Positions 38,261 through 48,215 of a DNA stretch of 64,000 nucleotides are shown piece after piece. Both the position numbers and the translations under genes were made by a program. The notes under the pieces are model-generated. The model saw only the letters and a list, made by a program, of their open reading frames with translations. It was not told the DNA's origin and did not search any database. Where the stretch lies: the NCBI GenBank assembly GCA_023475025.1, contig JAMCWB010000004.1, positions 1-64,000 of the forward strand. The letters are read 5' to 3'. This stretch comes from Gammaproteobacteria bacterium. Its GTDB lineage: Bacteria > Pseudomonadota > Gammaproteobacteria > Pseudomonadales > Pseudomonadaceae. Position 1 is the first letter of the stretch. Every line of letters begins with the position of its first letter.

Positions 38261-39112
38261 TTAATCCGATCTGTCAGAGCCCGTTTGCCGCTGCCGTTGC
38301 AGACCACCAGCAACCAGACCGGCCAGGCCGCCAATGACCAGACCACCCACGTGGGCCGCATTGGCAATGGCACCGAAGCCCAGCATGGTAACCAGACCAC
38401 TGAGGCAGAGTACCAGCCAGACCAGCATCAGCACGACGACACCCTTGGGCAGGTCAAAATGAACATTGGGGCAGAGCCACTGGTATAGCCAGCAATAGCC
38501 AAGCAAACCGTAGAGCACACCGGACAAACCGCCAAAGAGCCCCGGCGCACCGAACAGCCACTGACTGGCATTGGAAACCAGGGCAAACAGAATGGTCACC
38601 CCCAACAGAAACAGACTACCGGAACGAATCTCGATGCGCCGACCCAGCTCCCAGTACCAGAGCGCATTGAAGGCCAGGTGCAGCATGCCAAAATGGATAA
38701 AGATCGGCGTTACCAGACGCCACCACTGGGCCATATCCGGATAAGCGGCCAGACGCCCTTCCGGCGTCACCGGGGTAAAGGTCAGATGGATCAGCACGCT
38801 GGCATCACTGCCCAGACGACTGAGCACGGCCACCAGAGCGGTAATGGCCAGCACGGCCAGCGTCATCGGAATATGTTGCAGGGTACGTTGCCAGGCTGTC
38901 GCCCCGCGCACGCGTGCAGGCGCGGGGTCAGCAATCTCCGGTACGCCATCACGGTACAGCGCCTGAATCACCTGGGCATCAGATTCATCGATGGCCCAGA
39001 CCACTTGCTGCGCGCCCTCTTCGGTCACCCGATGGACCACGCCACGCGCGCGCAGAAAGCGCGCCAACTGGCTCAGGTCTTCTTCTATCGGACGCTTTAA
39101 CGCAGGAATCAT
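38261..39112 (-). CDS. glpG: Rhomboid-family intramembrane serine protease
   Basis: The 283-residue protein has a cytoplasmic N-terminal domain (about 1-85) with the GlpG-like LARFLRARGVVHRV segment, then six membrane segments. The catalytic serine is in GLFGGLSGVLYGLLG (about residue 190) and the catalytic histidine in ANAAHVGGLVIGG (about 260); HFGMLHLAFNALWYWELG is the usual rhomboid HxxxN loop. Rhomboids cut transmembrane substrates. GlpG is in keeping with synteny near pepN in P. aeruginosa (from memory). Confidence 0.9.
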   Translation of the reverse strand: MIPALKRPIEEDLSQLARFLRARGVVHRVTEEGAQQVVWAIDESDAQVIQALYRDGVPEIADPAPARVRGATAWQRTLQHIPMTLAVLAITALVAVLSRLGSDASVLIHLTFTPVTPEGRLAAYPDMAQWWRLVTPIFIHFGMLHLAFNALWYWELGRRIEIRSGSLFLLGVTILFALVSNASQWLFGAPGLFGGLSGVLYGLLGYCWLYQWLCPNVHFDLPKGVVVLMLVWLVLCLSGLVTMLGFGAIANAAHVGGLVIGGLAGLVAGGLQRQRQTGSDRSD

Positions 39113-39126
39113 GCAGGCTCCCAGAA

Positions 39127-40095
39127 TCAGGCCAGACGCGGCACATCGACCCAGACAAAGTGATCACGCTCCAGATGGCGTTCACCCTGCCAACGGTAAG
39201 CGACCAGTTTGCCATATTTCACCGCACTGTAATCCAGACAAGCCAGATTCGGGCGGATCGGATGCGGTTTACCTTGTTGCCAATAATGTCCAACAAAGAG
39301 AATCGGCTGCTCCTGCCCGTATACAAGCAGTTCGGCCTTCTGCGTATCGCTGAGTGGGCGTGCAGCAATCTCGTCCGGCAACCCGTCGGGCTGAAAAACG
39401 ATATCCCCGTAGGTCTGCGGGTTTTCTTCCCAGAACTTGGTACGAAAGAAGGCGCGGGTGAACCCGTCCTTGCCGGTCATGGTCATGCCATGCGGCAGCC
39501 GCATGTCGGTTCCGCGCAGCAAACGATCCAGCACCTGGGCGGCAAAACTGTCCTTGTTTACCGCATTGCGCACAAAGTCATCATCAATGCAGGCATCCGG
39601 GTATTGATGAATGAAGGGTGTGATCAACCCCTGATCCCAGCATGCATGTACCAGGCGTATATCACCCAGATCCAGCAGCAGGGGTAACTCATAGAACCAG
39701 TCAAGAAACTCTGACCACTCATCCGGCCAGGCCGCAAACTGCTGCAGGGTTTCACTGATCTGGCGCTGATTACGCTCGTTATGCTCACGCACAAAGTGCT
39801 GGCCGCTACCCGCGGGGGCCTGGGTCGACCAGGCCAGAGCATTGAACTCATGATTCCCCATGATGCAGCGGGCGTGGCCCGCCTCGACCATGTCACGCAC
39901 CAGGTGCAGGGCTTCGCGAATACGCGGCCCGCGATCAATGATGTCGCCGAGAAACAACGCCTTGCGTTGCGGGTGCTGCCAGACGCCCGCGAGGCAGCGA
40001 TAGCCCATCTGCTCCAGTAAGCGCTGCAGGGTGTGCCCGCAGCCGTGCACATCGCCGATAATGTCGTAACCCTGAACGCCGTTCGCGGAGGCCAT
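39127..40095 (-). CDS. Metallophosphoesterase
   Basis: The 322-residue protein has the calcineurin-like motifs in order: DIIGDVHGCGHTL, FLGDIIDRGP and CIMGNHEFNALAW, which bind the two metals. The track start at 40101 is a TTG; ATG at 40095 has GGAGG at a good spacing. It comes 2 bases after the nadK stop codon and is the second gene of a nadK-phosphoesterase unit. It could be a symmetrical diadenosine-tetraphosphatase-like or protein phosphatase, but no substrate can be named. Confidence 0.87.
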   Translation of the reverse strand: MASANGVQGYDIIGDVHGCGHTLQRLLEQMGYRCLAGVWQHPQRKALFLGDIIDRGPRIREALHLVRDMVEAGHARCIMGNHEFNALAWSTQAPAGSGQHFVREHNERNQRQISETLQQFAAWPDEWSEFLDWFYELPLLLDLGDIRLVHACWDQGLITPFIHQYPDACIDDDFVRNAVNKDSFAAQVLDRLLRGTDMRLPHGMTMTGKDGFTRAFFRTKFWEENPQTYGDIVFQPDGLPDEIAARPLSDTQKAELLVYGQEQPILFVGHYWQQGKPHPIRPNLACLDYSAVKYGKLVAYRWQGERHLERDHFVWVDVPRLA

Positions 40096-40097
40096 GC

Positions 40098-40982
40098 TCA
40101 ACCCTCCGTAAGACGACTGGACCAGCCCAACTTTTCCCGACAGATGCCATAGAAGTTGTGATCCAGCGGGTGCAGCAAGCGCAACTTATGCGGTTTCTTG
40201 CGAATGGTCAGGCTGTCGCCAGGCGCACAGGTAATGTGCACCTGGCCGTCACAACTGACCTGCGGGTAGATGCCGCTTTGCTTGGACACGATGATCTTGA
40301 GTTCACTGTTGCTGTCTACCACGATAGGCCGACTGGACAGGGTGTGCGGAAACATGGGCACCAGTACCATGGCTTCCAGCTTTGGATGCATGATGGGACC
40401 ACCAGCCGACAGCGAGTAGGCCGTTGAGCCGGTCGGAGTAGCCACGATCAGCCCATCGGATTTCTGACTGTAGACGAACTGACCATCAATATGGAGTTCG
40501 AATTCGATCATGCGGGCTGATTTGCCCGGATGCAGTACCACATCATTCAAGGCTTCGCTGCTGCCGAGCTGCTCCTCGTCACGGCGCACAATGGCGTCCA
40601 GCAGAAAGCGGGTTTCCATCATGTATTCGCCGGCCAGCACACGCCCGACCCGGGTTTCCAGCTCGTCAGGGGAAATATCCGTGAGAAAGCCCAGGCCGCC
40701 GCGATTGACACCCAGTACCGGCACGTTGTAACGGCACAGGGCACGTGCTGCGCCGAGCAGGCTGCCATCACCGCCCACCACAATGACCAGATCACAGATC
40801 TCGCCCATCATCTTGCGCGAACAAACCTGCAGGTTGTGGCCAGGCAAAAGATCCGCTACCGCATCTTCGAGAATAACGGTATGGCCACTATCGAGCAGAA
40901 AGCGCTTGAGACGTTTGAGGGTATCGACCACCTTGCCACTGCCAAGACGACCAATCAGGCCGATATTGCGGAACTGCTCCAT
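40098..40982 (-). CDS. nadK: NAD kinase
   Basis: NadK phosphorylates NAD to NADP. The GGDG catalytic motif is in VIVVGGDGSLLGAARAL (about residue 62), the NE/D-type segment is LGVNRGGLGFLTDI, and TGSTAYSLSAGGPIMHP (about 178) contacts the nucleotide. The 294 residues are normal. It starts 86 bases after the end of the coiled-coil gene on the same strand and is coupled to the downstream phosphoesterase. Confidence 0.96.
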   Translation of the reverse strand: MEQFRNIGLIGRLGSGKVVDTLKRLKRFLLDSGHTVILEDAVADLLPGHNLQVCSRKMMGEICDLVIVVGGDGSLLGAARALCRYNVPVLGVNRGGLGFLTDISPDELETRVGRVLAGEYMMETRFLLDAIVRRDEEQLGSSEALNDVVLHPGKSARMIEFELHIDGQFVYSQKSDGLIVATPTGSTAYSLSAGGPIMHPKLEAMVLVPMFPHTLSSRPIVVDSNSELKIIVSKQSGIYPQVSCDGQVHITCAPGDSLTIRKKPHKLRLLHPLDHNFYGICREKLGWSSRLTEG

Positions 40983-41068
40983 ATCACCTCGCTAGACTGC
41001 ATGGGCTGACCGGCATGCTCGGCACAGCTGGAAGCGCAATTATTCCGCAGCCGCGGCAAGGAGGCAAA

Positions 41069-41890
41069 TCAACCGGGGTCGACCGGGTGCTTTTGCTGCA
41101 ACTTTGACAGCTCGCGCTTGAGCCCCTGATTGAGTTGTTGCTGCTCTTCAAGAGACTGCTTGATATCCAGCATTTCACCCTGCAAGACCGCCAGATGCTC
41201 GCGATGCGATTGGCGCAGCATTTCAATGTCGTTGTCACGCGCCTGCTGCACGATCTGCAACTCGGTTTGCAGGGCATCAATCTGCTGGCGCAATTCTGCG
41301 CTTTCGCGCTGGTGTTTTTCCCGCTCCTCATCAAGCGCGGCATCTCTATCGGTCGCCGTGGCACGCTGTTCCTGCTCACCAAACCAGGCGTCCTCGGCAG
41401 CCATGTGCAGCTGCCCGGCGGCGAGCATGGCCAGCGCGTTGTCATCCTCGCTGAGAATACCCAGCGTATTGCGGGTCACCGCATCCTTGATGTGCAAGAG
41501 GTCGGAGCGCCCGCCACGCTGGCCAGGCTTCCACAGGTGCGCCTTGTGCTGGGGATGGCGGGTAAAGCCGGCACAGGCAAGACGGATGGGGCCGCCACCC
41601 ATATCGGGGCCTCGGCCAGCCTTGTCGGCCATCAGCCGCAGCGGCAGGTTCCAGAGTGAACTGATGTGACCTTCCTGGTCGAAATCGATGGTAAAAAAGA
41701 CCGCGCCGCGAACATGCAGCCGCGAACTGATCTGCAGAAAGACAGCCTCAACGGTTTCGTCGGCAAACTCGGGGGTATTTACCATACCGTCGAGCAACGC
41801 CTCGAATTCGGGGAACAGCATCTGCTTGCAGATACCCCATTGGGAGAAAAACATGACCGCTTCTGTGAGTGGCCGGCCTGGCTGACTCAT
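41069..41890 (-). CDS. Hypothetical protein with C-terminal coiled coil
   Basis: I do not recognise a named family for this 273-residue protein. Residues 1-155 form a globular domain with SRLHVRGAVFFTIDFDQEGHISSLWNLPLRLMADKAGRGPDMGGG; residues 155-270 are mainly a coiled coil (EEREKHQRESAELRQQIDALQTELQIVQQARDNDIEML). A homologue is found next to nadK in P. aeruginosa (from memory). The track start at 41977 is passed over for ATG at 41890, which has AGAGGAAA upstream. It has no membrane segment or signal. Confidence 0.7.
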   Translation of the reverse strand: MSQPGRPLTEAVMFFSQWGICKQMLFPEFEALLDGMVNTPEFADETVEAVFLQISSRLHVRGAVFFTIDFDQEGHISSLWNLPLRLMADKAGRGPDMGGGPIRLACAGFTRHPQHKAHLWKPGQRGGRSDLLHIKDAVTRNTLGILSEDDNALAMLAAGQLHMAAEDAWFGEQEQRATATDRDAALDEEREKHQRESAELRQQIDALQTELQIVQQARDNDIEMLRQSHREHLAVLQGEMLDIKQSLEEQQQLNQGLKRELSKLQQKHPVDPG

Positions 41891-42118
41891 GCTATTTCCT
41901 CTGACAATCCTGTTTGCCGCTTTCCGTGGCTGGCAATCCTGCGTAGATGAATCAACGGACAGATTGCATACCATCAATGAGTGTAAGCCATATTCAGAAA
42001 AAGTACCGTGAACCAGTTGGCACTTTCGAGAATAATACTCTGACGTACTTTGCTACTTGAGTCCGGCATCACCGCGACCGGATAATGCGCATCCTTCTCA
42101 GACACCCGGTAGCCCTGC

Positions 42119-43954
42119 ATGTTCCGCTGGTTTGAACGCCGTCTTGACCCCTTCCCCGCTGAAGAGCCCGGCGAGCCGCCGCGTACCCTGCTCGCCTTCT
42201 GCCTGCATTACACCCGTGGTGCCTGGCCTGCCCTGGTCATGGCCGCCCTGCTGATGGCCGCCATTGCCCTGATTGAAGTATGGCTGTTCAGCTTTCTCGG
42301 CAATATTGTTGACTGGCTGAGCGAGCAGAACCGCGAGACCTTCCTGCAGAACGAAGGCGGCAAACTGTGGCTGATGGGCATTGTCGTACTCGGCCTGCTG
42401 CCAGCGCTGATTCTGTTCAATGCGCTGTTCAGCCACCAGACGCTGATGGGCAATTACCCCATGCGTATTCGCTGGCTGGTACACCGTTACCTGTTACGCC
42501 AGTCGATGGGCTTCTACCAGGATGAGTTTGCCGGGCGCATTGCCACCAAGTTGATGCAGACCGCTCTGGCTGTGCGCGAGTGTGTGATCAAGTTGATCGA
42601 TGTGCTCAATTACGTTGGTGTCTACTTCCTCGGTACCTTGCTGGTTGTCGGCCTGGCTGACTGGCGACTGATGCTGCCGCTGATTCTCTGGTTGGTCGGC
42701 TATATCCTGTTGATGCGTCACTTCGTGCCCCTGCTGGGACAGGTGGCCGAGCGTCAAGCCGACGCGCGTTCACTGATGACCGGGCGCATCGTTGACAGCT
42801 ACACCAATATCCAGACGGTCAAACTGTTTTCTCACGCCCAACGCGAGTCCAGCTATGCCCGTGAGGGCATGCAGGACTTCATGCATACCGTCTACCGGCA
42901 GATGCGCCTGGTTACCCTGGTGTACACCCTGCTCTACCTGCTCAACGCCGTACTGCTGGCCAGCGTCACCGGCCTGGCCATCTGGCTCTGGCTGCACGAG
43001 GCTGTCAGTGTTGGCGCGGTAGCGGTGGCCGTGGGTCTGGTCTTGCGTTTGTGGGGCATGTCGCAGTGGATCATGTGGGAGCTCTCCGCGCTGTTCGAGA
43101 ATATCGGTACCGTGCAGGACGGCATCAGTACCATCTCCCGCCCACACCAGGTGGATGACGCCGCTGAGGCCCAACCGCTACAGGTAACCCAGGGCGCTAT
43201 TCGCTTTGAGCAGGTCAACTTTCATTACGGCAAGGGCAGCGGCGTGCTGGAAGACTTCAACCTGGATATTCGCCCCGGCGAAAAAATCGGCCTGGTAGGC
43301 CGCTCCGGGGCCGGCAAATCTACCCTGGTCAACCTGCTGCTACGCTTCTATGACCTCGAAGGCGGTCGTATCCTGATCGACAATCAGGACATCAGCCAGA
43401 TCACCCAGCAATCCTTGCGTGCCAATATCGGCATGGTCACTCAGGATACGGCCCTGCTGCACCGGTCAGTCCAGGAAAACATTGCCTACGGCCGCCCCGA
43501 TGCCAGCCAGGCCATGATTGAGCAGGCGGCCAGACAGGCACAGGCGGACCAGTTCATCCCCGAGCTGCACGATGCCGCCGGGCGCCAGGGTTATGCGGCA
43601 CATGTTGGTGAACGCGGGGTCAAACTCTCTGGTGGCCAAAGGCAACGTATTGCAATTGCCCGCGTGATGCTCAAAGATGCACCCATTCTGATTCTTGACG
43701 AGGCCACTTCAGCGCTGGATTCGGATGTTGAAGCCGCCATTCAGGACACGCTCAATCAGCTCATGGAGGGCAAAACCGTGATTGCCATTGCACACCGCCT
43801 GTCGACCATTGCGGCCATGGATCGCCTGATCGTGCTTGATCAGGGGCGCATCATCGAACAGGGCAGCCATAGCGAACTGCTGGCCCACAATGGTCTCTAC
43901 GCCCGTTTATGGGCGCGCCAATCCGGTGGATTTATCGCCGAGGAAATCCAGTGA
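42119..43954 (+). CDS. ABC exporter (fused membrane and ATPase domains)
   Basis: The 611-residue protein has six membrane helices in residues 30-330 and a C-terminal ATPase domain. Walker A reads GLVGRSGAGKST (about 398), the signature is LSGGQRQRIAIA (about 505), and Walker B is ILILDEATSALDSDVE (about 525), all intact. It is a homodimeric exporter of the MsbA/multidrug type. The substrate is unknown, but the downstream hydrolase and MlaA-like genes, coupled to it, suggest a lipid. The start ATG has no strong ribosome site. Confidence 0.85.
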   Translation: MFRWFERRLDPFPAEEPGEPPRTLLAFCLHYTRGAWPALVMAALLMAAIALIEVWLFSFLGNIVDWLSEQNRETFLQNEGGKLWLMGIVVLGLLPALILFNALFSHQTLMGNYPMRIRWLVHRYLLRQSMGFYQDEFAGRIATKLMQTALAVRECVIKLIDVLNYVGVYFLGTLLVVGLADWRLMLPLILWLVGYILLMRHFVPLLGQVAERQADARSLMTGRIVDSYTNIQTVKLFSHAQRESSYAREGMQDFMHTVYRQMRLVTLVYTLLYLLNAVLLASVTGLAIWLWLHEAVSVGAVAVAVGLVLRLWGMSQWIMWELSALFENIGTVQDGISTISRPHQVDDAAEAQPLQVTQGAIRFEQVNFHYGKGSGVLEDFNLDIRPGEKIGLVGRSGAGKSTLVNLLLRFYDLEGGRILIDNQDISQITQQSLRANIGMVTQDTALLHRSVQENIAYGRPDASQAMIEQAARQAQADQFIPELHDAAGRQGYAAHVGERGVKLSGGQRQRIAIARVMLKDAPILILDEATSALDSDVEAAIQDTLNQLMEGKTVIAIAHRLSTIAAMDRLIVLDQGRIIEQGSHSELLAHNGLYARLWARQSGGFIAEEIQ

Positions 43955-45240
43955 GGCAGCTGCGCAGCACTTTGACGCTGCTGCTGGCATTCTGCGCCGC
44001 ACCAGCATGGGCAACCAACTTCAGCTTTACCGAAAGTAACGCCCTGGTAGCCAGCATTGCCGGTACACCGGCGCAGCAACGCGCTGACCATGCTGACGTG
44101 CCGGCGGCGCAGCAACGCGACCTGCGTTTGCAGGCGCTGCCCGAGCGGCAATTGCCGCGCTTCATGCGTGAACTCAACCAGCTGACCGTGCGCCTGGCCT
44201 GGCAAAACGAACCCGCGCCGCTGGTATTCCTGATTGCCGGTACCGGTTCACGCTTTGACACGCCGCGCCTGGAAAGCCTGAAAAACGCCCTTTGGCACGC
44301 CGGCATGCATGTCATGCTGCTATCATCCCCGACCAACTATGATTTTATCGCTGCGGCCTCCGCAAATGGTCGCCCCGGGCTCGGCCCGATAGATGCCGAA
44401 GACCTGCACCGGGTTATGCGCATGGCGGCTGAACAGGCTGAACAGCAGGTGGGCCTGGAAGTAACCGACTACCGGCTGGCCGGTTTCAGCCTTGGCGCCC
44501 TGAATGCAGCCTGGCTCGATCACTGGGATCATGAGCAGGGTTCCTTCTTCGACTTTCAGCGCGTGCTATTGATGCACCCGCCAGTGGACCTGCTGACATC
44601 TATCCGTCGTCTTGACGGTATGGCGCAGGTGCGGCTGGACAATCTGGATAACCAGGACGGCTTTTTCGAACATATCTTCGAAAAGCTGGTGAGCTACTAT
44701 GCCGAGGGCGGCGGAACCGATATCGGCACCGGCCTGTTCTATGACTTTCAGGCCAGCAACAATGCGCTGACCGATGGCGAACTGGCGCTGCTGATAGGCG
44801 CGGTATTTCGCTTCTCTGCCGCTGACATTACCTTTATGAGCGACCTCATCAGCGGTCAGGGTGTCTTTGCTCCCGCCATGCATGGGCTTAATGCCAGCAC
44901 CCCGCTGACGCCCTATTTGCGCCGGGCCTTGCAGTGCAACTTTGGCTGTTACATCGACAACCTGCTGTGGCCCTGGTGGCAACAGCAAAACCCGGACGGC
45001 AGTTTTGAGCAGATGGCCGCACTGGGCAGCCTGCGTACCCTGAGTGAGCAACTGGCCGACCCGCGTTTCGGCGTCATGACCAGTGCCGATGACTTTATTC
45101 TCAGCGCCGATGACTACCACTTCCTGCGCGACACCTTTGGCCCCCGCGGGCGCTTTTACCCGCGCGGTGGGCATGGGGGCATTCTTGATCATGCCGACGT
45201 GGTCGACTGGATGGTCGGGTTTCTCGAGGGCAGCCCATGA
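43951..45240 (+). CDS. Secreted alpha/beta hydrolase
   Basis: The 429-residue protein has a signal peptide (about 1-21, ending AWA) and an alpha/beta hydrolase core with the nucleophile elbow LAGFSLGALNAAW (about residue 200) and an upstream FLIAGTGSRF oxyanion-like loop. A possible catalytic histidine is in RGGHGGILDHADV near the end. The track start at 43909 is discarded: GTG at 43951 overlaps the ABC stop (gtga) and has AGGAAA 6 bases upstream. Its stop overlaps the start of the MlaA gene (atga). A periplasmic lipase/esterase role in this transport operon is an inference. Confidence 0.78.
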   Translation: MRQLRSTLTLLLAFCAAPAWATNFSFTESNALVASIAGTPAQQRADHADVPAAQQRDLRLQALPERQLPRFMRELNQLTVRLAWQNEPAPLVFLIAGTGSRFDTPRLESLKNALWHAGMHVMLLSSPTNYDFIAAASANGRPGLGPIDAEDLHRVMRMAAEQAEQQVGLEVTDYRLAGFSLGALNAAWLDHWDHEQGSFFDFQRVLLMHPPVDLLTSIRRLDGMAQVRLDNLDNQDGFFEHIFEKLVSYYAEGGGTDIGTGLFYDFQASNNALTDGELALLIGAVFRFSAADITFMSDLISGQGVFAPAMHGLNASTPLTPYLRRALQCNFGCYIDNLLWPWWQQQNPDGSFEQMAALGSLRTLSEQLADPRFGVMTSADDFILSADDYHFLRDTFGPRGRFYPRGGHGGILDHADVVDWMVGFLEGSP

Positions 45241-46031
45241 CATCGTTCCACTGCAGCCCCCTGCTGATCGCAGCCTGCCTGGCTGCGCTGCTTCCCGCCA
45301 GCCTGCACGCCGAGCCGGTTCCGCTGGATCTGAGCTTGCCCGAGTTTCGCGACCCGCTGCTGGAGCTGGATATTGCCTACAGTGACAGCGACTGGGAATT
45401 TCAACGCTCCAGCCTGCGTGCACTGGATGTGCATGACCCCTTTGAGGTCATCAACCGGCGCACCTATCGCTTCAATGCCCGCTTCGATGAGTACGTCTAC
45501 CTGCCGGTCATCGATGGCTACCGCAAGGTAACACCAAGGCCCATCCGGCGCGGCATCTCCAACGTATTCAGCAATTTTGCCGACGTACCCAATCTGGCCA
45601 ACAGCGCCCTGCAAGGCCAGAGCGAGAAAGCCATGCGCACCACGGCCAGGCTGCTGCTGAACAGCACCCTGGGGGTCCTCGGGATCTTTGATGTGGCCGA
45701 AAAAATGGGCCTACCGCAGGAAACGGAAGACTTCGGTCAGACCTTGGCCCATTACGGTGTGCCGCCCGGCCCCTACCTGGTATTACCCTTTCTCGGGCCC
45801 TCTACCCTGCGTGACACCAGCGGCCTGGCAGTGGACTGGAGTATCGAAGACCGCGCCAACTTTCTGCGTTACCGCGACGGCATGAATAATTACCCGGTTG
45901 CTTACGGTATCTACGCCATCGACCTGCGTGAGCAGAACGGTTTTCGCTACGGCGCACTGGACAGTCCCTTCGAATACGACCAGGTGCGCTATCTGTATAT
46001 CAAATTACGCGAGCTGCAGACACGCAACTGA
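45237..46031 (+). CDS. mlaA: MlaA/VacJ-family outer-membrane lipid protein
   Basis: MlaA removes misplaced phospholipids from the outer leaflet of the outer membrane. The family segments are DPFEVINRRTYRFNARFDEYVYLPVIDGYRKVTP, RRGISNVFSNFADVPNLANSALQG and YGVPPGPYLVLPFLGPSTLRDTSG. The N terminus is a hydrophobic signal (LLIAACLAALLPASLHA). A possible lipobox IAAC exists at residues 11-14, but an SPI cut after LHA is also plausible, so lipidation is uncertain. It is coupled to the hydrolase by a 4-base overlap. Other mla genes are not in the window. Confidence 0.83.
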   Translation: MTSFHCSPLLIAACLAALLPASLHAEPVPLDLSLPEFRDPLLELDIAYSDSDWEFQRSSLRALDVHDPFEVINRRTYRFNARFDEYVYLPVIDGYRKVTPRPIRRGISNVFSNFADVPNLANSALQGQSEKAMRTTARLLLNSTLGVLGIFDVAEKMGLPQETEDFGQTLAHYGVPPGPYLVLPFLGPSTLRDTSGLAVDWSIEDRANFLRYRDGMNNYPVAYGIYAIDLREQNGFRYGALDSPFEYDQVRYLYIKLRELQTRN

Positions 46032-46041
46032 GCAGAGGGTA

Positions 46042-46494
46042 TCAGCCAACGCGAAAGATAATGCGCTCTTCCCAGTCATCCGGCGCGATGCTGTCCTCGG
46101 CCTGCATGCGGCCGGCGCGGGAAATACCTTGCCGGTGCACCTCACGCGGGTCGCCACAGACCAGATGATGCCATGCCGGCAACTCCTCACCCTCAGCCAG
46201 CAGACGATAAGCGCAGGTGGCCGGTAGCCAGGCAAAGGCCGCCGCATCGGCTGGAGTCAACTGCACACAGTCTGGCACCTTGGACTTGCGCCCGGGGTAG
46301 TCACGACACTGGCAGCTGTTGCGATCGAGCAACTGACAGGCAATATCGGTGTAATAGACCGCACCGGGCTGATCCTCATCTTCCAGTTTTTGCAGGCAGC
46401 ACAGACCACAACCATCGCAGAGCGCCTCCCACTCGGCTGGATCCATATCCGCCAGCGTCTTGCGGCGCCAGAAAGGCTGCGTCAGGTCAGCCAT
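46042..46494 (-). CDS. YcgN-family cysteine cluster protein
   Basis: The 150-residue protein matches the UPF0260/YcgN family. Cysteines lie in [13 protein letters not shown] (about 26-33), [24 protein letters not shown], and [23 protein letters not shown]. Such CxxCxxCC clusters probably bind iron-sulfur or zinc. The function is unknown. It is convergent with mlaA and one base from the glutaredoxin-like gene upstream on the same strand. Confidence 0.87.
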   Translation of the reverse strand: MADLTQPFWRRKTLADMDPAEWEALCDGCGLCCLQKLEDEDQPGAVYYTDIACQLLDRNSCQCRDYPGRKSKVPDCVQLTPADAAAFAWLPATCAYRLLAEGEELPAWHHLVCGDPREVHRQGISRAGRMQAEDSIAPDDWEERIIFRVG

Positions 46495-46495
46495 A

Positions 46496-46759
46496 TCAGT
46501 GGCCTTCCTGCAACAGGTCGCGCAACCAGTCCATCACCTGCGACAGGGTGAAAGGAAAGTCCAGCTCGGCGCCATTATCGGTGCGCTGCAGCACCGGAAT
46601 ACGCAGCTGATAGCGTTCCAGCAACAACGGATCATCGCTGATATCCACCTCACGCACATGCACACCATTACCCTTGAGCGGTTCAAGCACAGCCAGTGCC
46701 GATTCGCACAGGTGGCAAGCAGAGGTTCCATACAGGGTCAGTACAAAGGGGGCGCTCAT
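46496..46759 (-). CDS. Glutaredoxin-family protein
   Basis: The 87-residue protein has a thioredoxin/glutaredoxin fold: [16 protein letters not shown] with a CHLC motif (about residues 13-16), [23 protein letters not shown] with the cis-proline at IPV, and a short C-terminal helix. It belongs to the DUF836/YfcD-like small glutaredoxins. The track start at 46960 is too long; ATG at 46759 gives the compact domain. It is divergent from dgt (the track ORF overlap is only in the discarded upstream part) and precedes the YcgN-like gene. Confidence 0.82.
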   Translation of the reverse strand: MSAPFVLTLYGTSACHLCESALAVLEPLKGNGVHVREVDISDDPLLLERYQLRIPVLQRTDNGAELDFPFTLSQVMDWLRDLLQEGH

Positions 46760-46886
46760 GGCGGCATACTCACAAAACAGGGTGTTGCTGTATTTTATCA
46801 TCAGCGGCCACGGCCTGCCGCCATGATTGCGACACTGACCTGCATGCCACATACTCCAGACTTCATGGTAACCATCAGGGAACAGA

Positions 46887-48215
46887 ATGGATTGGGAAAC
46901 CTTGCTATGTCGCGAACGTCTGGGCAAACCCGTCGCCAGCAGCGAAGAACTCGGCCGCACACCCTTTCATAAGGACCATGATCGGGTCATCTTTTCCGGT
47001 GCTTTCCGCCGCCTGGGCAAGAAGACCCAGGTACACCCGGTATCCAGCAACGACCATATCCATACCCGCCTGACCCACAGTCTGGAAGTGGGCTGCGTCG
47101 GCCGCTCACTGGGTATGCGCGTTGCGGAGCAGCTGCGCGATGAATTGCCTGACTGGTGCCAGCCGGCCGATATTGGCGTGATTGTCCAGGCTGCCTGCCT
47201 GGCCCATGATATCGGCAACCCGCCCTACGGCCATTCCGGTGAAGATGCCATCCGCCACTGGTTCAAACAGGCCGCCGAGCAGGGCTGGCTCGACCCATTG
47301 AGCGAAGCCGAGCGGGCTGACCTGATGAATTTCGAGGGCAACGCGCAGGGTTTTCGCGTACTTACCCAGCTGGAATACCACCAGTTTGAAGGCGGCATGC
47401 GCCTGACCTATGCCACCCTGGGTGCCTATCTGAAATACCCTTGGACTGCCCGCCATGCCGACAGTGCCGGCTACAAAAAACACAAATTTGGTTGCTACCA
47501 GGCTGAGTACCCGCTGCTGGAACAGATCACCGACAAGCTGGGCATGCCCCTGCTGGAAGAGCAATGCTGGGCGCGCCACCCGCTGGTTTACCTGGTCGAA
47601 GCCGCGGACGATATCTGTTACGCCCTTATTGACCTGGAAGACGGCCTGGAAATGGAGCTGCTGGATTATCACGAGGTCGAAAAACCCTTACTGGCCCTGG
47701 TCGGTGATGACCTGCCAGAGACCTACCGGCAACTGGGCGCAAGCGATTCAACCCGGCGCAAACTGGCCATTCTGCGTGGCAAGGCCATTGAGCACCTGGT
47801 CAATGCCGCTGCCGATGCCTTTATTACCCAACAGCCGGCATTGCTGGCCGGTGGCCTGCAAGGGGATCTGGTTGAGCACATGCATCCGGCCGCCCGCGAC
47901 TGCGTGCTCAGTGCCAAGCAGATGGCTCGCGAGCGTATCTTTCAGGACAAGCGCAAGACGCTGCATGAAATCGGCGCCTACAGCACACTGGAAACCTTGC
48001 TGGATGCCTTCTGTGGCGCAGTCAATGAACTGCATACCGGGCATTCACTGAGCTTCAAGCACAGGCGCATTCTCGACCTGATGGGCAGCAACGCACCACA
48101 GCACAGCTGGGGACGCTATCGTTGCTATCTGCGGGTGGTGGATTTTATCGCCGGCATGACGGATCTCTATGCCGCCGACATGGCCTCACGGATCCGTGGC
48201 ATCCACCCCGGCTGA
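46887..48215 (+). CDS. dgt: dGTPase (deoxyguanosinetriphosphate triphosphohydrolase)
   Basis: Dgt hydrolyses dGTP to deoxyguanosine and triphosphate. HD-superfamily metal ligands appear in [13 protein letters not shown] (about 65), [19 protein letters not shown] (about 110) and [20 protein letters not shown] (about 240). The 442 residues match the dGTPase-like type 1 family. GGGA precedes the ATG. The last 30 bases overlap the end of the opposite-strand gene. Confidence 0.92.
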   Translation: MDWETLLCRERLGKPVASSEELGRTPFHKDHDRVIFSGAFRRLGKKTQVHPVSSNDHIHTRLTHSLEVGCVGRSLGMRVAEQLRDELPDWCQPADIGVIVQAACLAHDIGNPPYGHSGEDAIRHWFKQAAEQGWLDPLSEAERADLMNFEGNAQGFRVLTQLEYHQFEGGMRLTYATLGAYLKYPWTARHADSAGYKKHKFGCYQAEYPLLEQITDKLGMPLLEEQCWARHPLVYLVEAADDICYALIDLEDGLEMELLDYHEVEKPLLALVGDDLPETYRQLGASDSTRRKLAILRGKAIEHLVNAAADAFITQQPALLAGGLQGDLVEHMHPAARDCVLSAKQMARERIFQDKRKTLHEIGAYSTLETLLDAFCGAVNELHTGHSLSFKHRRILDLMGSNAPQHSWGRYRCYLRVVDFIAGMTDLYAADMASRIRGIHPG

